Source of the DNA: Lineus longissimus
Taxonomy: Eukaryota; Nemertea; Pilidiophora; Heteronemertea; Lineidae
Direction: 5' to 3'
DNA: 64,000 nt
NCBI RefSeq assembly: GCF_910592395.1
Contig: NC_088316.1
Location: 12,154,001 to 12,218,000, forward strand
The position numbers and the translations under genes were made by a program. The notes under the pieces were generated by a model. It saw nothing but the letters and a program-made list of their open reading frames with translations, searched no databases and was not told the origin of the DNA. Below are positions 31,864-41,244 of this stretch, piece after piece (the stretch's first letter is position 1; each line of letters begins with the position of its first letter).

Positions 31864-32947
31864 TTATTTAGTTATTTGACTACTATCTATCCACTCGTTA
31901 TACATTTCAGGCCACCCTTGGTATCGTACAAAATACTGAAGAGTTTTCCCTCTTTTTCTTTTTCTAAGAATTTCTATTGTGTAGCTTTCGTCTGTCAGAG
32001 GTTTTGCAATCAGTTGCATCTCGTCTTCATAAAATCCACCCTTTAAAATATTAGCTTTAAAGTCTTTGAGTTTGTACGTAACCGGATTTGTACTTCTTCG
32101 CTCTACTACAGTGAAATATTCATCTGTCCAAAGCCCCAAATACGATTTGTCAAAAAGACGTCTTGACTTTGATATGCGAACAGTATCGCCAATGTTAAAT
32201 TTGAACTTTGCATAACTTGGAAATTGATCTCCGTATAATTTCTGTCGTAGTTGAGCTTCATTTTCCTCGGTTACATCTTTTGGTGCAAGTCCAATTATTC
32301 TATGCTTTCTTGAGTTATACGAGTTAACCATCAAGGGCAAAGCATCAATATACCTTTTTGTTTTATGTCTGGTGAAGAATTTACCCATAATCGAACGAAG
32401 ACTACGGATGAATCGTTCACACATCCCGCTCTTAATTTCTGAATGAGTCGAGTACATGGTGATATTGTGATCCTTTAGGAAAGCCTCCATATTTCTCGAA
32501 TAGAATTCCCCACCCAAATCCACGTGAATCTTGGGAGGGCATTCGTTTTTCCTTATCAAATATCCATTTGAAGGCAGAGATTACCTCTGTCGATGTTTTA
32601 GTTTTTATCGCTCTCGCAAACCCATACCTCGAAAAAACATCGATTGCTATTAATATATTATTATAGTTAGAATTGTGTCGAGCATAATGTTTTGGCATGA
32701 TGACCAGATCCGCTTGCCAGATTGAGTCTATTCCCCTAGAAACATACTTTCTACGTTTAAAACGCTTGCGAACTTGCTTGTGCAAAGTATAGCTCGGTTG
32801 TGATTGTAACCAGTTTTTAACATCTTTCAAAGTAACGGATTTGTTGTGATTTTTCACCTCTCTATATAGTCTGTAAGGCGAAGAGTATGCACCAGGACCA
32901 CTCGAATCATAATATATTTTGGATAAGATCTCCGCATACTGATTCAT
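31864..32947 (-). pseudogene. Polinton retroviral-type integrase with chromodomain, one frameshift
   Basis: The N-terminal frame (ATG 32947 to about 32540) has YTLHKQVRKRFKRRK, then SIWQADLV (first catalytic Asp) and IAIDVFSRYGFA. After a frameshift at about 32,545 the second frame has KIHVDLGGEFYS (second Asp) and KSGMCERFIRSLR (Glu), an SH3-like region and a C-terminal chromodomain (YTIEILRKRKRGK to YQGWPEMYNEW). The D-D-E core plus chromodomain is typical for Polinton integrases, which insert the element and probably bind modified histones. Confidence 0.9.
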
Positions 32948-33200
32948 CCTGAAACCATGAAATCTCCTTTCTATGAGAAAAAACCCGAATTCACATCACA
33001 CCTGTATATAACGAGGAGAAACAACCGTTACTTACCTAGTAAAACGATAGAGTTTTTTTAGTCAGCAGAGATGATCCGATCCGTGTTAAAGACTTCACAT
33101 ATGTTGAACAACTGGTCTCTCCAAAAAACAGTCATAGGATTCACCGCTTGAGTCAAATGCAAAGCTAGCATATCCCATAACATGTTTGGAGGCCGGTTTT

Positions 33201-33320
33201 TTATTCAATCCTCCTTAACATTTGTTACTGGTATACATACTTATTCAATCCTCCTTAACATTAGTTACTGGTATACATACTTATTCAATCCTCCTTAACA
33301 TTTGTTACTGGTATACATAC
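33201..33320. repeat. 40-bp direct repeat, three copies
   Basis: TTATTCAATCCTCCTTAACA starts at 33201, 33241 and 33281. The units are nearly identical (one T/A difference in the second). Confidence 0.95.
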
Positions 33321-33548
33321 TCTACTCTCATTTATCTAAGACCGTTTTTTTTTTTTGGATATTCAGGAAAACCCCATTTAGCACATAATAATTCGACTCT
33401 ATTCATCAGTTTGACCACCAGCCAAGTGTAGCACCAACAACTACACCTTTGTATAGATGATCGAATAGGGTGCAAGCATTTGACATGAAGAGAGTGGGGT
33501 TTAGACATGGGCTGATAAAATGGTCTTAGATAAATGAGTTTAGAGTAA
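33318..33548. repeat. Inverted repeat A
   Basis: CTCATTTATCTAAGACC near 33328-33344 is complementary to GGTCTTAGATAAATGAG near 33522-33538, with flanking partial pairing. Confidence 0.85.
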
Positions 33549-33610
33549 ATACAAATTACATAAACCCCTAAATTGATACACGAATAACTAACACGGTATA
33601 AATATAGGGG

Positions 33611-33708
33611 CCTACTCTAAGTTCATTTCTGATCGGTCACTTTATAAACGGGCAAATATCAACCCCTTCTGGATTATAAAGTGAGCGATCAGAAATGAAC
33701 TTAGAGTA
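33611..33708. repeat. Inverted repeat B, strong hairpin
   Basis: Arms of about 35 bp (33612-33646 and 33674-33708) pair with a single mismatch around a loop of about 27 nt. Confidence 0.9.
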
Positions 33709-33735
33709 TACCTGTCGTAAATCTACCTGATATTT

Positions 33736-34016
33736 CTCATAAATGTGTGCCTACCGAGGAAAACCAGTCACATGGTCAAAAAACTTTCAATATGATTTTG
33801 TTAGTCATTCCTGAATGGCTTGCAATAAAGTTGAATGTTCCTTTTTTAATTTTTTTAAATCGGTTCATTCATTTTTTGTGAAATAGAAGTTTTTTGTTCA
33901 GCAAAAAAAAAAGCCTAAATGAGTAGGAATCTGTGAGACAAAAAGGGATCTTGCAGGGTTTCATCATTTCCAACTTCCGACTGGTTTTCCTCGGCAGGCA
34001 CACAAATGTATAAATG
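33736..34016. repeat. Inverted repeat C
   Basis: GAGGAAAACCAGTC with upstream GTGTGCCTACC on the left, and GACTGGTTTTCCTC with GGCAGGCACAC on the right, form arms of about 35 bp. Confidence 0.85.
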
Positions 34017-34330
34017 AAAAATTACTACTCATTTCCATCTTCAATTTTGATGACACGTTCTCTCGGTGAAATTGGAAAAGCAATGTAGACCTAATGAGAA
34101 ACCTTGATTGTAGTTTGTTTACAGTCATCTGATTTTACACAAATGTATGAATGAAAAATTACTACTCATTTCCGTCTTCAATTTTGATGACACGCTCTCT
34201 CGGTGAAATTGGAAACGCGATGTATTGGTGTTTAACACCAGCGGTGTCTACCTCGGTAAAAAGATGACACATGAATGTAGTTTGTTTACTACCATCTGAT
34301 GTAGTTTGTTTAGAGTCGTCTGATTTTAAT
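34006..34330. repeat. Partial duplication of the 3' end of the Cys-rich gene
   Basis: 34006-34140 repeats much of 34142-34330 at high identity, including the codons for the C-terminal IAFPISPRERVIKIEDGNE segment. The outer copy is untranslated debris downstream of the true stop. Confidence 0.85.
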
Positions 34331-34770
34331 TTCTTTCCACTCCCAGCCATCTCTTTGGGAGCCGAGCTCAGATCGCTTTCGCTATCAGAAAGAGAGACAA
34401 CTGGACGAGGTTTCCTCTTCTTACACCTTTTAAAAGGTTTCCATGTCGATGATGTGTTATTCTCGGCGGCTTGTTCACGCTGATGTTCGTCAAGTTCTCG
34501 CAATTGTTTGCCTTCAATACGTTTCTGCTTTTCCTTTTCGTATTTCAGAAAACAACCATTACATCTTTGCTCGTTCAGATCCTTTACAAAGTATTTCTTA
34601 TGAGGAAATGGTTTTTTGCAACGACGGCATTCTTTATAAGCCGCATCCGAACATTTCTTGCAAAAACGCTTATCTGGCAAAAGATAGGTGAACTTCTCGC
34701 ACCAAACGCACTTTTTTTGACACGACTCAAAGTCAGTCTCATCATCGAATTGTTCATTGTTGGACGACAT
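34162..34770 (-). CDS. Cys-rich zinc-finger-like protein of unknown function
   Basis: A 202-residue frame from the ATG at 34770. The N-terminal 80 residues contain repeated CxxC pairs: CVWC, CKKC, CRRC, CNGC, plus single Cys. These look like two or three tandem treble-clef or zinc-ribbon units. A Lys/Arg linker (KRCKKRKPRP) and an acidic Ser stretch (SLSDSESDLSS) follow, then a short ordered tail. The layout suggests a DNA- or protein-binding regulator. Family not recognised. It lies on the same strand as the Polinton genes, between integrase and deoxynucleoside kinase, so it is possible viral cargo. Confidence 0.6.
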   Translation of the reverse strand: MSSNNEQFDDETDFESCQKKCVWCEKFTYLLPDKRFCKKCSDAAYKECRRCKKPFPHKKYFVKDLNEQRCNGCFLKYEKEKQKRIEGKQLRELDEHQREQAAENNTSSTWKPFKRCKKRKPRPVVSLSDSESDLSSAPKEMAGSGKKLKSDDSKQTTSDGSKQTTFMCHLFTEVDTAGVKHQYIAFPISPRERVIKIEDGNE

Positions 34771-34784
34771 GATGAGATTTATCG

Positions 34785-34940
34785 GTGTTAGTTTTTACGA
34801 GTGGATGATTGGTCACACCAGGATTAAGCAAGAACATTCCTTAGATTTGAAGACGAGTATCAGTGTTACTTTTTACGAGTGGTTGATTGGTCACACTAGA
34901 ATTAAGCAAGAATGTTCCTTAGATTTGAAGACGAGTACAA
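34785..34940. repeat. 78-bp tandem duplication upstream of the Cys-rich gene
   Basis: Two copies, each with TACGAGTGG, GATTGGTCACAC and CCTTAGATTTGAAGACGAGTA, lie immediately upstream of the ATG at 34770. It may duplicate promoter sequence. Confidence 0.9.
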
Positions 34941-35369
34941 CTACTTTTCTTCTGACACAGTTCAATAATTAAGCTAAAAAGTTCTTCATATCGTTTTCCA
35001 AAAACGAAAGAAACTCGTCCTTCAACTCAGAGGGCGTGTCTCCAAGCTGAACACAGCGTCTAACCAGTGATTCGAGTTGAAAGTCGTTTTCCAAATAGTG
35101 CAAATGGTTGTAGTACATCGCTTGCAGTACCTTAAGATAATCCTTTGTAGACGAGTACAACTACTTTTCTTCTGACACAGTTCAATAATCAAGCTAAAAA
35201 GTTCTTCATATCGTTTTCCAAAAACGAAAGAAACTCGTCCTTCAACTCAGAGGCTGTGTCTCCAAGCTGAACACAGCGTCTAACCAGTGATTCGAGTTGG
35301 AAGTCGTTTTCCAAATAATGCAAATGCTTGTAGAACATCGCTTGCAGTACCGTAAGATAATCCTTTGTA
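34930..35369. repeat. 220-bp tandem duplication of the dNK 3' end
   Basis: The unit beginning GACGAGTACAACTACTTTTC recurs at 34930 and 35150. It covers the last ~60 codons and 3' flank of the deoxynucleoside kinase. The copies differ at a few sites. Confidence 0.92.
34969..35160 (-). pseudogene. Duplicated C-terminal fragment of deoxynucleoside kinase
   Basis: An open frame of about 60 codons repeating the kinase's last residues (DYLKVLQAMYYNHLHY to the final KNFLA). It has no ATG, P-loop or lid, and exists because of the 220-bp tandem duplication. Frame and most residues are conserved, so the duplication is fairly recent. Confidence 0.8.
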
Positions 35370-35938
35370 ACGCCACCTTCGATTTCGTAATTTCTCCCAC
35401 GTGTTTGAATTCGGTCCATGCATAAATCCACGGGCGTGTCGAGGAAAAACACGCCTCGATAGAACAAGTTGTGTTTCTCCATGGTGTCCATGGCTAATCT
35501 TGTAGTCTCGTGTTTGAGAAAATTGCAGGAAAACTCGTTGGCAAGTCCTATCTCTCTCACGGTTTCAATAAACAGAAGACAGGATAGAAGGCTTCTATCA
35601 CCGACCAGAATTCTCGGTCTCGTATCTCCGCTGTCAAAACTGGATTCTTCCTTTACGATTTTAGCCATGGTATTGTTCATGCAGATAGCAATGTGCATTT
35701 GAGCTGCAACAACGTTTTCAACTGGTTTGTCGTAGAGTAATTCGAGTGGATTATATCCTTGGAAGCTTGTAAAGCCCTCCAAACACTCATCCATGAAAAT
35801 GATATTCCATGGAAGTTTGCTAGAGTCTTTAGCCAGTTCTTTGATCAGCGTTGATTTTCCTGACGAAATCAATCCATCGATCACATAAATCGGAATGAAA
35901 GAAGACATCATTGCGCCGGTTGTTGGAAGTTGAATCAT
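35189..35938 (-). CDS. Deoxynucleoside kinase (dNK/TK2/dGK family)
   Basis: Phosphorylates deoxynucleosides with ATP (salvage of dNTP precursors). A 5' extension to 35995 begins with GTG; the ATG at 35938 gives about 249 residues. P-loop GLISSGKS lies near residue 22, the family's ERS-type motif appears as VGDRSLLS (about 113), and the lid-like Arg-rich segment is DRIQTRGRNYE (about 175). The C-terminal helix bundle ends KNFLA. All core elements are present, so it is likely active. It has no introns, and its flanking Polinton-type genes on the same strand suggest viral cargo that boosts nucleotide pools. A processed or host-derived intronless gene is the alternative. Confidence 0.82.
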   Translation of the reverse strand: MIQLPTTGAMMSSFIPIYVIDGLISSGKSTLIKELAKDSSKLPWNIIFMDECLEGFTSFQGYNPLELLYDKPVENVVAAQMHIAICMNNTMAKIVKEESSFDSGDTRPRILVGDRSLLSCLLFIETVREIGLANEFSCNFLKHETTRLAMDTMEKHNLFYRGVFFLDTPVDLCMDRIQTRGRNYEIEGGVTKDYLTVLQAMFYKHLHYLENDFQLESLVRRCVQLGDTASELKDEFLSFLENDMKNFLA

Positions 35939-36067
35939 CTCGAAATGATGAAAGAATACGTTTCTCTGTTTTTGATAGTGAAGAGTTCTGCTCACAATTC
36001 AGATCAGTGCTTACTTTTCTCTAGTCATAACCTAGTCACACTATAATTTAGAGTTTAACATGTTGAA

Positions 36068-37181
36068 TGAAATGGCCAGGGCCATTGTGCTCACCTCATG
36101 TGGAGGAAAGATGGATAAAGAGCATGGTCTTGTGTCATGTAGTGTTAGGTTTGATGTAGGTCCAAGCAATTACAATTTCCCCAAAATGGCCAATTTACAG
36201 TACATTCGACCTCTGTGACCTTGAAAAGTAGGTCAAATCAAAGAAGACCCGGGTGACACATTGAATGGTTGTTAGAATTAGATGTCCCTATGATATAAAA
36301 TTGGTGCCAATCAGGCAAGTCATTACTAGGAATAATGGCATTTTGAAGAATTTAGGATTTGGCCCCCTCCCTGGAGGCCAAACGGCAAATCAGATCGCAC
36401 CAAACTTCGGTACCTGAGATCACCTGACCAAGGGGTACATGTGTACTCAATTTGTGATCAATAGTCATTGCAGTTAAGAAACGTGCCATAGTTACGGCCT
36501 GACGGCGAATTTACGCCATTTGACCTCTGTGACCTTGACAAGAAGGTCAAATTAAAAACCTGTGTGACATATACTGTATGGTGGTTAGATGTACCCATGA
36601 TATCAAATTGGTGGCAATCGGGCAAGAAGTTAAGGAAAAATCACATTTTTAAGGTTTTTGGATTTTGCCCCCTGGTGGTCAAGTGGTGAATCATATTGGA
36701 CCAAACTTCGGTCCCTATGATCACCTGACTAAGGGGTAAATGTGTACCAAATTTGGTATCAATAGTCATTGCAGTTTAGAAACGTACCATCGTTACATCC
36801 TAACGGCCAATTTACACCATTTGACCTCTGTGACCTTGAAAAGGAGGTCAAATCAAAAACCCGGAGGATATATGATGCACCTTTGCTAGAAGTACCTACC
36901 ATATTTTTTTCAAAATTTCCTGACTACTATTAAGGGAGATATTGCATATTTTCACTTTTAACGTTTGGCCCCCTGGTGGCCAAACCATGAAACGAATCGG
37001 ACCGAAACTTGGTCTCCCAGGTGTCATTACATAAGGGTACATGTGTACCAAGTTTCAACTCAATAGCTCTAACAGTTACGAAACGTGCCCTGCTAACGGA
37101 CGACGGACGACGACGACGACGACGACGGACGACGGACGCCACGGTATGGGATAAGCTCACCTCTGCTAAGAGGTGAGCTAA
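36068..37181. repeat. 1.1-kb interspersed repeat, copy 2 (complete)
   Basis: More than 97% similar by eye to copy 1 at 26354. Same start, three receptor-half-site blocks, CGACGACG microsatellite and terminal hairpin followed by TAA. The left flank ends in A; no clear target duplication is seen. Confidence 0.9.
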
Positions 37182-37440
37182 AAATGACAAGTATTTCCCT
37201 TTTTTTTACATGAATGTCAACAATCATCTATTCCTACATCGCCAGTTCCAACTTCACCAAGAGATCGTGAGTAAATTAAAATAACAAACTAATACACTAT
37301 AACCGAAAACCTCTTTTTTTTTCATTCCTCCCTCATTTTTTTTAAATCTCTTCTCACCAAGCAATTTGTCTTTGGAGGTAATTTGTAAAAAAAAAAAAAA
37401 CAACACGCACCCTAACCCTTTCTTCACCCCAATCTCACAC
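37182..37440. other. AT-rich spacer
   Basis: T-rich and A-rich homopolymer runs (for example 37388-37401); no gene. Confidence 0.5.
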
Positions 37441-37893
37441 TTAGGCCCACTCTTGGTCAGAACCATCCCCGGTCATTTCCTCTTCATCGCTTTCAATTTC
37501 ATATTCTTTCTTCTTTTGCTTCTTATTAGCCCCAATTTTTGTCTGCGGTCTATTTGCGGGTCTTTTTACCGACTTTGTTTTGGAACCTGAGGAAGTTGAC
37601 CCTGTTCCCTCCCAATTTGGATTCTTACCCAATTTACCATCTTTCCCGTTATCAACTTGATTTTCACTAATGTTTTCCTCAGCCTCACACACCTCCAATC
37701 CCGCTAATCGTAAAGCATTCTTTTTCAAAATTAACGCGTGTATCTCAGAAGATTTCAAACTGATTCTTCTATCGTGCTTATGAGCGTGTGTTAGGTGATA
37801 ATACGTCTCGCCTTTAAAGCGAGAAACACCAACACGTATACTCGAACTAATCGGTATACTTATGTAAGATCTAGCCTCATTGTTCATTGCCAT
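37441..37893 (-). CDS. PC4-like ssDNA-binding protein with acidic tail
   Basis: A 150-residue frame from the ATG at 37893. The N-terminal 65 residues fit the PC4/p15 core: strands SYISIPISSSIRVGVSRF and GETYYHL, then RRISLKSSEIHAL in the place of the GISL and helix of PC4. The rest is disordered: Ser/Lys-rich, a bipartite basic stretch (NKKQKKK) and an acidic end (DEEEMTGDGSDQEW). This resembles cellular PC4 in reverse order and many viral ssDNA-binding proteins. Same strand as dNK and the Polinton genes; plausible replication factor. Similarity is weak and judged by eye. Confidence 0.45.
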   Translation of the reverse strand: MAMNNEARSYISIPISSSIRVGVSRFKGETYYHLTHAHKHDRRISLKSSEIHALILKKNALRLAGLEVCEAEENISENQVDNGKDGKLGKNPNWEGTGSTSSGSKTKSVKRPANRPQTKIGANKKQKKKEYEIESDEEEMTGDGSDQEWA

Positions 37894-38083
37894 GATAAAG
37901 ATTTTTTAGGTCTACACGCAAAGGAGAAAAAAAAAAGCCAGACAAATATAAACCCAACAGTTGTACTGAATGCACTATAATCACTGGTCACACCATCATT
38001 TCAAGCCAGCATGTCAATCCTAGGCTAAAGTTAAACGAGTAGAGACAATCAGCCATCGCTCCAGCAATAATCTCATTGAGATT

Positions 38084-38470
38084 TCACTGTGTAGACAGAG
38101 ATTTAATCCGACAGTGGCTATAGGCTAACGTGTGAATGCCATCTGGTAAAATATAACGTTTGTCATCAAATGCGGACAATGATTGTTTACTCTCCTCAAC
38201 AGTAAACAAGGCGTGCTTCCTCGATCTGATAGCTCGATAACTACACTCCTTCTGTTCACTGGGATTGTGTAGTACTTTCAAGTAATCATCGTATGAGATG
38301 TTTCTCAAGACCGAGGTAGACCTTTACCCGGTTAGTAAACGCACCTGAATTTCAAAATGATATTTCAGACCGTAATCTGCATGCATCTTGAAATATTTGA
38401 CCAGTTGCGAGTTCAACAAAGGTCTCGCCTCCTTACGTAGAAACAAGGAAAGGTCATTTTCGTGATATCG
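38084..38470 (-). pseudogene. Decayed gene of unknown family, same strand as dNK
   Basis: Two minus-strand pieces in different frames. One is about 38440-38330 (LFLRKEARPLLNS, then KYHFEIQVRL). The other is 38308-38084 (YDDYLKVL, then FDDKRYILPDGIHTLAYSH). The second has no ATG. The DDKRYI-DG-TLAYGH pattern recurs, to my recollection, in invertebrate transposon/viral polypeptides, but I cannot name it securely. It may be the C-terminal end of a lost replication gene. Confidence 0.3.
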
Positions 38471-39166
38471 CGATATTCATATTGAACCCCATCCATAGAT
38501 GGTGAAAAGTTCCGCGTGGCAATCATCCTTCGCGTCACCAGTGTTAAACCTGCGCGAATAATCGCTGCGAGGTGTACAGATAAATACTAAATCTCTATCG
38601 TGACTATGAAATTACAATCTTATTAGACTATTATACCCCGTGTTGTTGGTGATTGATAGGAAAAAGGTATCGATCCGTAGAAAGGGAGGAGAGAATTTCT
38701 GTCACACTGAAATATGTATAAGTATTAACTAACTCATAACTCATGTCTCGAGAATCCCGGTGTTCAACCTTTATAGTTCCCATCGTGATTGTTATTTATT
38801 ATTCCCCTAACCCCTTGCGAACTTGTACCCCCGCCCCCCCCCCCCCTCCTCAATTTCCCAGTAATATTCCCCCAGTTACGTTAATGGAACCCTTCCCCAA
38901 AACCCCCACCTTCGCATTCAATTTAGTTTCAGTCACACCATAATTTCAACCTTAGCTCAGAATTCGACAAAACCTTAATCTCTATTCGAATTTATGCGTT
39001 TTTCATTAATTCTTGTGTGACTAGGTGGGAACAGACAAGTGTAGACCTATAAAGCTGGTGAACGCTTGAGGTCACACAACAACCAACGCGTCTGGTAAGT
39101 GGTATAAGATTGTGATAGTTAGAGTAATTATTTTTTTGTACTCATTCTTCACATTAATCACTAACA
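38471..39166. other. No gene recognised
   Basis: Contains a C-rich run (38829-38846) and AT-rich flanks; the open frame over the C-run is a low-complexity artefact. Confidence 0.45.
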
Positions 39167-40879
39167 AGAGGCCCAAGGGCCTGGCGCTCAGCTGGATGAC
39201 CTAATAACATAGGACTGAGGGTGTAAAGTAGTAAATATCAGCTTTATACTACTGTTTGAAGGTCAAGAGAACACGTTATACCACTAAGATTTCCAATGCA
39301 GAGCTGCCAGCTGGATGAAATATGATTGAACTAATCAGCCATGGTATGTAAATATTACAGGAGGCAACGGAAGATATCCCTAGTTCAGTATGTTGTATCG
39401 GTAGCTTTACAGAAAAGAAGTGTCAGAGAGGATGAGACTTCTCCATGGACAACTGTGGTATGTCCAGGCTGGGTTGTACAGCACAAGGATACAAAATGCT
39501 GTCTGTAATTGAGAGGTATCCTGATTTAACAGAGGTCAAAATAAATAGAAATGACCAGTTTGGGACTAACACTACTGTCTTTTTTTTGATAAGGTAGAGA
39601 TTACAGGAGTCAACAAAATTAATTTTATTGAGAGAAATTGACCTGTCCTGCAGGTGATTGGATTTACAATACAAAGGGTCGTTTTCATATTTGAAAATCC
39701 CTTCACAATCAAGGGCTACCTCTGACTAAAACAGCACCCATAAACAATAGACCACCAATTTGACCCCAGCTCCTAACTGCGGGAAAACCCAAGTCCAGCA
39801 ACCAAAAGTAGCAAAAATACATTTTTGTTTACATTTGAACTGCACACATGCGTTTGTTTACAATTTCCCGCGAAATCTCGAAAATCAGGTGACCTGCAAT
39901 CTGGATTGAAAATATCATTTACCTGGGTTCAGCAGGTCAGCAGGTATACCGGCTGTTCCAATCAACCCCCTACAGCCAGCTGTTCAAAAGGTAATGTAAT
40001 TCACCCCACAGGGAGTGCAGGTAATTGATTAAGCCCCTGCATAACTTAACAGCAATGGCTTGGCTTCTGTTAGTGGTAAGGAGAATTGACAGTGTCCGAT
40101 TAAAAATCACTCATTTCTGCTCCGCTGAAGTAAATTTTTGAATAAAACCAAGACGTTGCATCAGGGTAAGGTGTCACCACCATTCATGCAAAATTTCAAG
40201 GCGATCCAACGCCTCTAAGTGTGACTTTATTCGTCCCCCTTCTAATATTATTATATAGATAGAAGATTTAGACCAGCGATGACGTCATTTCTGGTGATTC
40301 CCTACGTTGTCCAATGAACGCTTTTTAAAGTGTGCCATTTGGCATGCATTAGCATGCAATGTATTTTATCAGCGCTGACAATTGCCGAACAGAATGCCGT
40401 AGCTCCGTAAATTTGCAATCAATTTTTATTTTTCCCTGGCCAATTCAATGCGCAGAATACAACTGCGCAACTATACGTCATAACCCGGGCTTTTGAATCG
40501 TCAAAAATCTGTCAAATGTGCCTGTAGCGCCAACTGGCGGTGAAAACTAAACTAATTCCATTACAAGTCAAAATGAAAAATTATTAAAAAATATTCGGCC
40601 AGATTTGAAAACAATATTTCCTCTGTGGCCCGAGGTATAAAGGAAAGAAGTTTAAACTTCCCGATGACCTCATTCGCCGAATGTAGGTTGGATCGCGCTG
40701 ATTTTTGGTTTTGAGTTCCCCTTGGGCTACTCCTAATTTAGCAGCGTCAACAAAGTGCCTAGGTCTTACGGTTACAAAATGCCCAACATTGACATGGAAG
40801 GATGGCAGGATGGCAGGAAGGACGGACACCACTCCCTTAGTAATATTACCAGCTTCGCTGACTTTGTCAGCTGAGCTAA
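39167..40879. repeat. Second interspersed repeat family with hairpin-GAGCTAA end
   Basis: Begins near AAGAGGCCCAAGGGCCTGGC and ends GCTGACTTTGTCAGCTGAGCTAA, a hairpin followed by GAGCTAA as in the 1.1-kb repeat. A GGACGGACACCACTCCC segment precedes the end. No coding capacity. The left boundary is approximate. Confidence 0.55.
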
Positions 40880-40890
40880 AAACTATAAAT

Positions 40891-41136
40891 GGTCATTTCA
40901 AACCCCACACCAACTTTGATTGCAAGGACTGGATAATAGTATATTACTTTTAGAAGCGAACCCCTTGTTCAATGTTGGTGATTGAGATTAGAGTGAGAAT
41001 CTGCCCCAGCAAGAAACAATTACGGACCAAGCTACATCTGGTCATTTCAAACCCCACCCTAACTTTAATTGTAAGGACCAGATAATAGAATATTACTTTT
41101 AGAAGCGAACCCTTCGTTCATTGTTGGTGATTGAGA
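40891..41136. repeat. 149-bp tandem duplication
   Basis: GGTCATTTCAAACCCCAC starts at 40891 and 41040. The copies share GGATAATAG/AGATAATAG, TTACTTTTAGAAGCGAACCC and TGTTGGTGATTGAGAT. Possible promoter duplication upstream of the + strand ORF at 41.2 kb. Confidence 0.85.
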
Positions 41137-41244
41137 TAACACGCGTGATATAAGAGTTGGGATAAATACATTGGATAGTAATTCATTATTTCGTAGATTA
41201 CTGTAATTTTAGTACTGAGTTAAAATGGCTTTGATTTAGAAAAT

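Larger units (their letters stand above)
22552..32947 (-). mobile_element. Polinton/Maverick (adintovirus-like) endogenous element
   Basis: A run of minus-strand genes includes an adenain-type protease, double-jelly-roll major capsid protein, small basic protein, penton-like protein, FtsK/HerA-type packaging ATPase and chromodomain retroviral-type integrase. This set is diagnostic of Polinton/Maverick elements, known to encode virion proteins. Protein-primed DNA polymerase B, normally present, is not found in the window, and terminal inverted repeats were not recognised. At least four genes carry frameshifts or stops and two are split by younger repeats, so this copy is defective. Same-strand genes at 34.1-38.5 kb may belong to it or to a neighbouring element. 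Confidence 0.85.
32948..34005. other. Noncoding interval rich in direct and inverted repeats
   Basis: No gene. Contains three 40-bp direct repeats (33201-33320) and three inverted-repeat pairs described separately. In canonical Polintons the integrase lies near a terminus, so this interval may include the element's end. Confidence 0.6.

Noticed and set aside
22071-34005. Terminal inverted repeats of the Polinton
   Set aside because: I looked for matching inverse sequences near 22.1-22.5 kb and 33.0-34.0 kb and found none by eye; the inverted repeats at 33.3-34.0 kb pair only with each other.
38743-38943. Pro-rich 66-codon frame
   Set aside because: Driven by a C homopolymer run; no coding evidence.
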